This document shows, one piece after another, positions 1 to 9,161 of a stretch of DNA of 64,000 nt (positions are counted from its first letter, which is position 1; every line of letters starts with the position of its first letter). The stretch is from Paracyclopina nana (taxonomy: Eukaryota; Arthropoda; Copepoda; Cyclopoida; Cyclopettidae): the NCBI GenBank assembly GCA_019096065.1, contig JAGUCH010000006.1, positions 1,446,001 through 1,510,000 on the forward strand, read 5' to 3'. The notes beneath the pieces are model-generated. The model was not told the origin of the DNA, made no database searches, and was given only the letters and a program-made list of their open reading frames with translations. The position numbers were made by a program, and so were the translations under genes.

Positions 1-2206
1 TGGCTCTGTCTCAGACGACTGACAGAGCAATTTGGGTCAAAAGTCAGCCCAAGTGTCTGCTTGCCCCAGGGTCAAGTTATCTGTGTTACGCGATTGTACT
101 AATGAAAGGCTAATTTGACAAGCATTCCTCCAAGGCCTCTTTGCTGGCCTTTTTGGCCTTCAAAGTCATCACTGACTTGACATTTGATAAATTCAGGTGC
201 ATTTGGGGTCATACCTCCCCCCTTTTGGCTGCTTGCCCCGCCCTGTCAGTTTTTGGCCATGTTGGGGCAAGCAGAGTTAATGCAATGCCAAAGCTGGCCT
301 TTTTGGCCTTCAGAACCTTCTTTGGCTCTGTCTCAGACGACTGACAGAGCAATTTGGGTCAAAAGTCAGCCCAAGTGTCTGCTTGCCCCAGGGTCAAGTT
401 ATCTGTGTTACGCGATTGTACTAATGAAAGGCTAATTTGACAAGCATTCCTCCAAGGCCACTTTGCTGGCCTTTTTGGCCTTCAAAGTCGTCACTGACTT
501 GACATTTGATAAATTCAGGTGCATTTGGGGTCATACCTCCCCCCTTTTGGCTGCTTGCCCCGCCCTGTCAGTTTTTGGCCATGTTGGGGCAAGCAGAGTT
601 AATGCAATGCCAAAGCTGGCCTTTTTGGCCTTCAGAACCTTCTTTGGCTCTGTCTCAGACGACTGACAGAGCAATTTGGGTCAAAAGTCAGCCCAAGTGT
701 CTGCTTGCCCCAGGGTCAAGTTATCTGTGTTACGCGATTGTACTAATGAAAGGCTAATTTGACAAGCATTCCTCCAAGGCCACTTTGCTGGCCTTTTTGG
801 CCTTCAAAGTCATCACTGACTTGACATTTGGTAAATTCAGGTGCATTTGGGGTCATACCTCCCCCCTTTTGGCTGCTTGCCCCGCCCTGTCAGTTTTTGG
901 CCATGTTGGGGCAAGCAGAGTTAATGCAATGCCAAAGCTGGCCTTTTTGGCCTTCAGAACCTTCTTTGGCTCTGTCTCAGACGACTGACAGAGCAATTTG
1001 GGTCAAAAGTCAGCCCAAGTGTCTGCTTGCCCCAGGGTCAAGTTATCTGTGTTACGCGATTGTACTAATGAAAGGCTAATTTGACAAGCATTCCTCCAAG
1101 GCCACTTTGCTGGCCTTTTCGGCCTTCAAAGTCATCACTGACTTGACATTTGGTAAATTCAGGTGCATTTGGGGTCATACCTCCCCCCTTTTGGCTGCTT
1201 GCCCCGCCCTGTCAGTTTTTGGCCATGTTGGGGCAAGCAGAGTTAATGCAATCCCAAAGCTGGCCTTTTTGGCCTTCAGAACCTTCTTTGGCTCTGTCTC
1301 AGACGACTGACAGAGCTGTTTGGGTCAAAAGTTAGCCCACGTGTCTGCTTGCCCCAGGGTCAAGTTATCTGTGTTATGCGATAGTACTAATAAAAGACCA
1401 ATGTGACAAGCATCCCTCCAAGGCCACTTTGTTGACCTCTGTGGCCTTCAAAGTCATCACTGACTTGACATTTGATAAATTCAGGTGCATTTGGGGTCAT
1501 ACTTCCCCCCTTTTGGCTGCTTGCCCCGCCCTGTCAGTTTTTGGCCATGTTGGGGCAAGCAGATGTACTGCAATGCTAAAGCTGGCCTTTTCGGCCTTCA
1601 GAACCTTCTTTGGCTCTATCTCAGACCCCTGACAGAGCAGTTTGGGTCAAAAGTCAGCCCAAGTGTTTGCTTGCCCCAGGGTCAAATTATCTGTGTTACA
1701 CGATAGTACTAATAAAAGACCAATGTGACAAGCATCCCTCCAAGGCCACTTTGCTGGCCTTTTTGGCCTTCAAAGTCATCACTGACTTGACATTTGATAA
1801 ATTCAGGTGCATTTGGGGTCATACCTCCCCCCTTTTGGCTGCTTGCCCCGCCCTGTCAGTTTTTGGCCATGTTGGGGCAAGCAGAGTTAATGCAATGCCA
1901 AAGCTGGCCTTTTTGGCCTTCAGAACCTTCTTTGGCTCTGTCTCAGACGACTGACAGAGCAATTTGGGTCAAAAGTCAGCCCAAGTGTCTGCTTGCCCCA
2001 GGGTCAAGTTATCTGTGTTACGCGATTGTACTAATGAAAGGCTAATTTGACAAGCATTCCTCCAAGGCCACTTTGCTGGCCTTTTTGGCCTTCAAAGTCA
2101 TCACTGACTTGACATTTGATAAATTCAGGTGCATTTGGGGTCATACCTCCCCCCTTTTGGCTGCTTGCCCCGCCCTGTCAGTTTTTGGCTATGTTGGGGC
2201 AAGCAG
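1..2206 (+). repeat. 322-bp satellite array, plus orientation (left arm)
   Basis: Head-to-tail copies with an exact 322-base period: the same GGCTCTGTCTCAGAC segment recurs at about 1, 323, 645, 967, 1289, 1611 and 1933. About 6.8 copies are visible and the array runs off the window start. Each unit carries an 11-bp inverted repeat, CTGCTTGCCCC and GGGGCAAGCAG, separated by about 24 bases, plus a third copy of the core. Short open frames of 61-114 codons recur in every copy but are a by-product of repetition, not genes. Two sequence variants exist: the units spanning about 1300-1740 differ from the rest at linked positions and match the main type of the right arm. The array stops just after GGGGCAAGCAG. 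Confidence 0.97.
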
Positions 2207-2596
2207 AATAATAAGCAAATAAGCAGACCAAAGAAGGAGCAATGCCATTGAAATTCGTTGGTTTACAACAAATAAACATTGACTTTCCAAACTTTCAATT
2301 GAGCCACTTTCTCCAAATCTCAGGTAAGTGCATCGAAGCAGGGTTGGAAACATCTTTTCACATGGGCTGGCACTTCTGTTTATGCCCCAAAAGTGATAAG
2401 CAACGATGAATCCATATTGAATGAATTGGTAGTTTGTGATCCAATGCAAAATAATTATTGCAAGAAAGGTAATGCAACATCCCAGGGCTTTGATGACCAC
2501 AAAACGATGAAAGTAGTGAGCGAAGAAGCCCCTCCATTCCAAAAATCTTGTGAACAGGCGTGCTGACCTTTCAATGGCCGCATCAACATTGTCCTC
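2207..2596 (-). pseudogene. Innexin exon fragment, cut off by satellite
   Basis: Innexins form gap junctions and hemichannels in the invertebrate plasma membrane. Translated on the minus strand, this exon gives the end of the cytoplasmic loop, a hydrophobic third membrane segment (FVVIKALGCCITFLAII), the second extracellular loop with two cysteines 17 residues apart (from MFPTLLRCTYLRFG to ESQCLFVV), and the fourth membrane segment (RISMALLLLWSAYLLIILL). This order and cysteine spacing are typical of innexins. A splice acceptor (GTTTCAG then GAGGACAAT) precedes it at 2597. The reading frame runs straight into the 322-bp satellite at 2206 and stops there, so the cytoplasmic tail is absent. No upstream innexin exons were seen on the minus strand. 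It is either a stranded pseudogene fragment or the last exon of a gene damaged by satellite growth. Confidence 0.78.
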
Positions 2597-2680
2597 CTGA
2601 AACATATCACCACCATTTATTTTCGTTGTTTAACAATGCATATAAAAGATTAGGATGTTCAAAGTGGGTGGGGTCAAATT

Positions 2681-4736
2681 ATGAAATTAATTTAAGACTA
2701 ATAATTACGTAATTACGCCAGTTAATTAGGCTAAAATGGAGTAACAGAAAAAGTGGTAAATGAGAATTGAGTTATAAAATAGCAAACTTTCCTTTTATTA
2801 CTAGGAAGCAGAAACAGCAGTTGAAATTAATTTAAGACTGCTATTTACGTAATTACGCCACTTAATTAGGCTAAAATGGAGTAGCAGAAAAAGTGGTAAA
2901 TGAGAATTGAGTAATAAAATAGCAAATTTTCCCCTCATTACTAGGAAGCAGAAACCGCAGTTGAAATTAATTTAAGACTGCTAATTACGTAATTACGCCA
3001 GTTAATTAGGCTAAAATGGAGTAACAGAAAAAGTGGTAATTCAGAATTGAGTTATAAAATAGCAAACTTTCCTTTCATTACTAGGAAGCAGAAACCACAG
3101 TTGAAATTAATTTAAGACTGCTAATTACGTAATTACGCCAGTTAATTAGGCTAAAATGGAGTAACAGAAAAAGTGGTAAATGAGAATTGAGTTATAAAAT
3201 AGCAAACTTTCCTTTCATTACTAGGAAGCAAAAACCGCAGTTGAAATTAATTTAAGACTGCTAATTACGTAATTACGCCAGTTAATTAAGCTAAAATGGA
3301 GTAACAGAAAAAGTGGTAATTGAGAATTGAGTTATAAAATAGCAAACTTTCCTTTTATTACTAAAAAGCAAAAACCACAGTTGAAATTAATATTAGACTG
3401 CTATTTACGTAATTACGCCAGTTAATTAGGCTAAAATGGAGTAACAGAAAAAGTGGTAATTGAGAATTGAGTAATAAAATTGCAAATTTTCCCCTCATTG
3501 CTAGAAAGCAGAAACTGCAGTTGAAATTAATTTAAGACTGCTAATTACGTAATTACGCCAGTTAATTAGGCTAAAATGGAGTAACAGAAAAAGTGGTAAT
3601 TGAGAATTGAGTTATAAAATAGCAAATTTTCCCCTCATTGCTAGAAAGCAGAAACCGCAGTTGAAATTAATTTAAGACTGCTAATTACCTAATAACGCCA
3701 GTTAATTAGGCAAAAATGGAGTAACAGAAAAAGTGGTAATTGAGAATTGAGTTATAAAATAGCAAACTTTTCTTTCATGACTAGGAAGCAGACACCACAG
3801 TTGAAATTAATTTAAGACTGCTATTTACGTAATTACGCCAGTTATATAGGCTAAAATGGAGTAACAGAAAAAGTGGTAATTGAGTTATAAAATAGCAAAC
3901 TTTCCCCTCATTGCTAGAAAGCAGAAACTGCAGTTGAAATTAATTTAAGACTGCTAATTACGTAATTACGCCAGTTAATTAGGCTAAAATGGAGTAACAG
4001 AAAAAGTGGTAATTCAGAATTGAGTTATAAAATAGCAAACTTTCATTTTATTACTAGGAAGCAGAAACCACAGTTGAAATTAATTTAAGCCTTCTTATTA
4101 CGTAATTACGCCAGTTAATTAGGCTAAAATGGAGTAACAGAAATAGGGGTAATTGAGAATTGAGTTATAAAATAGCAAATTTTCCCCTCATTGCTAGAAA
4201 GCAGAAACTGCAGTTGAAATTAATTTAAGACTGCTAATTACGTAATTACGCCAGTTAATTAGGCTAAAATGGAGTAACAGAAAAAGTGGTAATTCAGAAT
4301 TGAGTTATAAAATAGCAAACTTTCATTTTATTACTAGGAAGCAGAAACCGCAGTTGAAATTAATTTAAGACTGCTTATTACGTAATTACGCCAGTTAATT
4401 AGGCTAAAATGGAGTAACAGAAAAAGTGGTAATTGAGAATTGAGTTATAAAATAGCAAATTTTCCCCTCATTGCTAGAAAGCAGAAACCACAGTTGAAAT
4501 TAATTTAAGACTGCTAATTACGTAATTACGCCAGTTAATTAGGCTAAAATGGAGTAACAGAAAAAGTGGTAATTCAGAATTGAGTTATAAAATAGCAAAC
4601 TTTCCTTTTATTACTAGGAAGCAGAAACAGCAGTTGAAATTAATTTAAGACTGCTATTTACGTAATTACGCCAGTTAATTAGGCTACAATGGAGTAACAG
4701 AAATAGGGGTAATTGAGAATTGAGTTATAAAATAGC
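2681..4736 (+). repeat. 140-bp AT-rich tandem array, about 15 copies
   Basis: Copies begin with TGAAATTAATTTAAGAC at about 2681, then TTGAAATTAATTTAAG at 2821, 2961, 3101, 3241, 3381, 3521, 3661, 3801, 3933, 4073, 4213, 4353, 4493 and 4633. The period is 140 bases except one shortened unit of 132 bases. Each unit contains the near-palindrome TTACGTAATTACG. Units alternate between variants (for example CTTTCCTTTCATTACTAGGA and TTTTCCCCTCATTGCTAGAA), suggesting that some growth was by blocks of two units. There is no long open frame. The array abuts the reversed 322-bp satellite directly at 4736/4737. It would lie in the intron upstream of the innexin exon if that gene were once intact. Confidence 0.95.
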
Positions 4737-7700
4737 CAGCTTTGGCATTGCATTACATCTGCTTGCCCCAACATGGCCAAAAACTGACAGGGCGGGGCAA
4801 GCAGCCAAAAGGGGGGAGGTATGACCCCAAATGCAACTGAATTTATCAAATGTCAAGTCAGTGATGACTTTGAAGGCCAGCAAGGCCAACAAAGTGGCCT
4901 TGGAGGGATGCTTGTCACATTGGTCTTTTATTAGTACTATCGCGTAACACAGATAACTTGACCCTGGGGCAAGCAGACACTTGGGCTAACTTTTGACCCA
5001 AACTGCTCTGTCAGGGGTCTGAGACAGAGCCAAAGAAGGTTCTGAAGGCCAAAAAGGCCAGCTTTGGCATTGCATTACATCTGCTTGCCCCAACATGGCC
5101 AAAAACTGACAGGGCGGGGCAAGCAGCCAAAAGGGGGGAGGTATGATCCCAAATGCAACTGAATTTATCAAATGTCAAGTCAGTGATGACTTTGAAGGCC
5201 ACAAAGGTCAACAAAGTGGCCTTGGAGGGATGCTTGTCACATTGGTCTTTTATTAGTACTATCGCATAACACTGATAACTTGACCCTGGGGCAAGCAGAC
5301 ACTTGGGCTAACTTTTGACCCAAACTGCTCTGTCAGGTATATCTGCCATACCGCAAATCCACCTAAACGCAGTCCACCTAAACGCAGTCCACCTAAACGC
5401 AGTCCACCTAAACGCAGTCCGCCTAAACGCAGTCAACAGCAATACTCAGACATAATTATTTCACAATATTTGCGAACAAAACAAATAAGTGATATTAATT
5501 AAAATTATTAAAATTAATAAAATTGAGTTATCAAAGTTATTTGACATCATAAGAAATTATTAACATTTTAACATTAACATTTGAAAATTACTTTCCATCA
5601 TATAAAATCGTTTATATATGTAAACAAATTATAAAACAGGCTTACAAAATATCTGAGTTCATTTTGCAAAGGAAAAATCTTGTTGCATCACTTGGCTCTC
5701 GCAAGCTCGAGCCCACAAAGTTGCCACTCGATTTTTACTTTACAAAATTTGCTCAGCTATTTTATTAGCTTGTTTTATAAATTGTTTACATATATAAATA
5801 GATATTAATGACTATGCGTTGACTGCGTTTAAGTGGACTGCTTTTAGGTGGACTGCGTAAAAGCAGATTTGCGCAAAAGTGGATTGCGTTTAGGTGGATT
5901 TGCGGTTAGGTAGTACATTCCTCTGTCAGGGGTCTGAGACAGAGCCAAAGAAGGTTCTGAAGGCCAAAAAGGCCAGCTTTAGCATTGCAGTACATCTGCT
6001 TGCCCCAACATGGCCAAAAACTGACAGGGCGGGGCAAGCAGCCAAAAGGGGGGAGGTATGACCCCAAATGCAACTGAATTTATCAAATGTCAAGTCAGTG
6101 ATGACTTTGAAGGCCAGCAAGGCCAACAAAGTGGCCTTGGAGGGATGCTTGTCACATTGGTCTTTTATTAGTACTATCGCATAACACTGATAACTTGACC
6201 CTGGGGCAAGCAGACAATTGGGCTAACTTTTGACCCAAACTGCTCTGTCAGGGGTCTGAGACAGAGCCAAAGAAGGTTCTGAAGGCCAAAAAGGCCAGCT
6301 TTGGCATTGCATTACATCTGCTTGCCCCAACATGGCCAAAAACTGACAGGGCGGGGCAAGCAGCCAAAAGGGGGGAGGTATGATCCCAAATGCAACTGAA
6401 TTTATCAAATGTCAAGTCAGTGATGACTTTGAAGGCCACAAAGGTCAACAAAGTGGCCTTGGAGGGATGCTTGTCACATTGGTCTTTTATTAGTACTATC
6501 GCATAACACTGATAACTTGACCCTGGGGCAAGCAGACACTTGGGCTAACTTTTGACCCAAATTGCTCTGTCAGGGGTCTGAGACAGAGCCAAAGAAGGTT
6601 CTGAAGGCCAAAAAGGCCAGCTTTGGCATTGCATTACATCTGCTTGCCCCAACATGGCCAAAAACTGACAGGGCGGGGCAAGCAGCCAAAAGGGGGGAGG
6701 TATGATCCCAAATGCAACTGAATTTATCAAATGTCAAGTCAGTGATGACTTTGAAGGCCAGCAAGGCCAACGAAGTGGCCTTGGAAGGATGCTTGTCACA
6801 TTGGTCTTTTATTAGTACTATCGCGTAACACAGATAACTTGACCCTGGGGCAAGCAGACACTTGGGCTGACTTTTGACCCAAACTGCTCTGTCAGGGGTC
6901 TGAGACAGAGCCAAAGAAGGTTCTGAAGGCCAAAAAGGCCAGCTTTAGCATTGCAGTACATCTGCTTGCCCCAACATGGCCAAAAACTGACAGGGCGGGG
7001 CAAGCAGCCAAAAGGGGGGAGGTATGACCCCAAATGCAACTGAATTTATCAAATGTCAAGTCAGTGATGACTTTGAAGGCCAGCAAGGCCAACAAAGTGG
7101 CCTTGGAGGGATGCTTGTCACATTGGTCTTTTATTAGTACTATCGCATAACACTGATAACTTGACCCTGGGGCAAGCAGACAATTGGGCTAACTTTTGAC
7201 CCAAACTGCTCTGTCAGGGGTCTGAGACAGAGCCAAAGAAGGTTCTGAAGGCCAAAAAGGCCAGCTTTGGCATTGCATTACATCTGCTTGCCCCAACATG
7301 GCCAAAAACTGACAGGGCGGGGCAAGCAGCCAAAAGGGGGGAGGTATGATCCCAAATGCAACTGAATTTATCAAATGTCAAGTCAGTGATGACTTTGAAG
7401 GCCACAAAGGTCAACAAAGTGGCCTTGGAGGGATGCTTGTCACATTGGTCTTTTATTAGTACTATCGCATAACACTGATAACTTGACCCTTGGGCAAGCA
7501 GCCAAAAGGGGGGAGGTATGACCCCAAATGTAACTGAATTTATCAAATGTCAAGTCAGTGATGACTTTGAAGTCCACAAAGGCCAGCAAAGTGGCCTTGG
7601 AGGAATGCTTGTCAAATTAGCCTTTCATTAGTACTATCGCGTAACACAGATAACTTGACCCTGGGGCAAGCAGACACTTGGGCTGACTTTTGACCCAAAC

Positions 7701-8066
7701 TGCTCTGTCAGGGGTCTGAGACAGAGCCAAAGAAGGTTCTGAAGGCCAAAAAGGCCAGCTTTGGCATTGCATTACATCTGCTTGCCCCAACATGGCCAAA
7801 AACTGACAGGGCGGGGCAAGCAGCCAAAAGGGGGGAGGTATGGCCCCAAATGCAACTGAATTTATCAAATGTCAAGTCAGTGATGACTTTGAAGGCCAGC
7901 AAGGCCAACAAAGTGGCCTTGGAGGGATGCTTGTCAAATTAGCCTTTCATTAGTACTATCGCGTAACACAGATAACTTGACCCTGGGGCAAGCAGACACT
8001 TGGGCTGACTTTCGACCCAAACTGCTCTGTCAAGGGTCTGAGACAGAGCCAAAGAAGGTTCTGAAG
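4737..8066 (-). repeat. 322-bp satellite array, minus orientation (right arm)
   Basis: The same unit as at 1-2206, reverse complemented. Equivalent points recur at about 5017, 5931, 6253, 6575, 6897, 7219, 7713 and 8036, a 322-base spacing except where interrupted. A 583-bp transposon is inserted at 5338-5920. One unit between 7219 and 7713 has lost about 150 bases, with the join exactly in the TGGGCAAGCAG core. Most units carry the ATAAAAGACCAAT-type variant, but the last ones (about 7617-8000) carry the ATGAAAGGCTAATTT-type variant that dominates the left arm. The array ends in a 10-bp minisatellite. Together with the left arm it forms a palindrome-like arrangement around a 2.5-kb core. Confidence 0.96.
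5338..5920. mobile_element. Non-autonomous fold-back DNA transposon (MULE-like) inside satellite
   Basis: A 583-bp segment interrupts a satellite unit and is flanked by a 10-bp direct repeat, CTCTGTCAGG, at 5328-5337 and 5921-5930, consistent with a target-site duplication. Both ends carry inverted copies of ACCGCAAATCCACCTAAACG. The left end then has four to five tandem 15-mers (GTCCACCTAAACGCA) and the right end carries diverged inverted versions. A second, inner inverted pair (TATATGTAAACAAATTATAA near 5615 and its complement near 5775) makes it fold on itself. No coding capacity is visible. Target duplications of 9-11 bp and long subterminal repeats fit Mutator-like elements, but the family is inferred. 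Only one copy is seen here. Confidence 0.75.
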
Positions 8067-8290
8067 CTTGCACTAGCTTGTTCTTGCTTGCTGGCATTGC
8101 TTGCCCCTGCTTGCCCTTGCTTGCCCTTGCTTGCCTCTGCTTGCCCTTGCTTGCCTCTGCTTGCCCTTGCTTGCCCTTGCTTGCACTAGCTTTTTCTTGC
8201 TTGCTGGCATTGCTTGCCCCTGCTTGCCCTTGCTTGCCCTTGCTTGCCCTTGCTTGCCCTTGCTTGCCTCTGCTTGCCCTTGCTTGCCCT
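8067..8290 (+). repeat. 10-bp minisatellite (TTGCTTGCCC-type)
   Basis: Tandem repeats of a 10-mer, TTGCTTGCCC with variants (CTCTGCTTGCC, CCCTGCTTGCC), in two blocks. Each block is introduced by a copy of GCACTAGCTT plus TTCTTGCTTGCTGGCATTG, at about 8069 and 8182, so a unit of about 113 bases has duplicated. The 10-mer resembles the CTGCTTGCCCC core of the neighbouring satellite, which suggests that it grew from that core at the array edge. The encoded Leu/Ala/Cys/Pro-rich frames are repeat artefacts. Confidence 0.9.
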
Positions 8291-8368
8291 ATTTAGTCAC
8301 GCCCGTGCAGCTCTCTGTAGAGTACACTGAGCATAGCCTAATTGTTTCCTAATCTCATAAAAGATGTA

Positions 8369-9161
8369 CACACCGTATAGGGAACAAAAGACAAGCATTA
8401 TGCAATAGATGGTGCTGAATTTTTGGCTGTCTGGCGTGCATGCGTTCACGCGTCGCAATTACCGAGAAAATAGCGCATTTGCAAAAACATAAACAAAGCT
8501 GTTTTTGGTAATTTAGTTAAACAAGTGGCAAAGAGAGTGCTTGGATGATGCTTGTAACGCTTAGAATTAAAAAAAGGAACAGAATGGTACAGATTTGAGC
8601 AATTTTCATGAAAGTCAAGGAATTCTGAATCATGAGACATATCATATCCAGGCTTGAGCATGATGGATCGAAAATGAGAAAAATGCCTTACATTACCTTA
8701 CTCAATTCTCTTACAGCTCCAAACTAGCATGTTCAACTTGAGAGGATTAAATAAAAATAGCCAAGATTTTGACAAAACAGTCAATTCTTTGAGAAAAATA
8801 TAGCAAAAAGTGCTTTCTTGCAATGATGTCTGCCATGCTGTAGTTTTTGTACTGGCAAGGAAAAGCTAAGAAAAGTTGGAAAAAGCCAGCCCAAAAGTTG
8901 TGATCAGGCTAAATAGTTTCATGAAACTTAGGTTAAATGTTGAAATACAAGGGTTGCAAATTAGTCAAATCTTAATATATTATATTCAAAATTAGCATAT
9001 GATTTTGGTGACTACATTTTAGGTTTAGTTACAAGCAAACTTCTAGAGAAAAGCCGTGTTGAGAACTTCTGTCAACCAACGCTAGGCAGATTTTTGACAG
9101 CCAAAATTTCAAAGCCGGCCCGCCAGTTGGATTATTGCTTTTCTACTTGTTCCCTATACTG
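8369..9161. mobile_element. Putative MITE with GTATAGGGAACAA inverted ends
   Basis: GTATAGGGAACAA at about 8375-8387 reappears inverted (TTGTTCCCTATAC) at about 9147-9159, about 790 bases apart. Both are preceded, reading inward, by a TA dinucleotide and CA, and similarity continues weakly inward (an AAGCA-type stretch on both sides). TA target sites and short inverted ends are typical of Tc1/mariner-derived MITEs. There is no coding frame inside. The left end has a small insertion relative to the right end, so the exact boundary is uncertain. Confidence 0.5.

Noticed and set aside
141-7911. Dozens of open frames of 61-114 codons repeated through the satellite
   Set aside because: Each satellite unit yields the same overlapping frames on the same strand, with no start context, splice signal or codon constraint; the frames follow from the 322-base period not introducing stops.
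1-8066. Giant fold-back transposon made of the two satellite arms and the core
   Set aside because: No target duplication or defined outer ends are visible (the left arm leaves the window and the right arm grades into a minisatellite), so a mobile-element call is not supported.
8078-8352. Cys/Leu/Pro-rich open frames that look like a repetitive secreted protein
   Set aside because: They are translations of the 10-bp minisatellite in several frames at once and have no neighbouring signal peptide exon.
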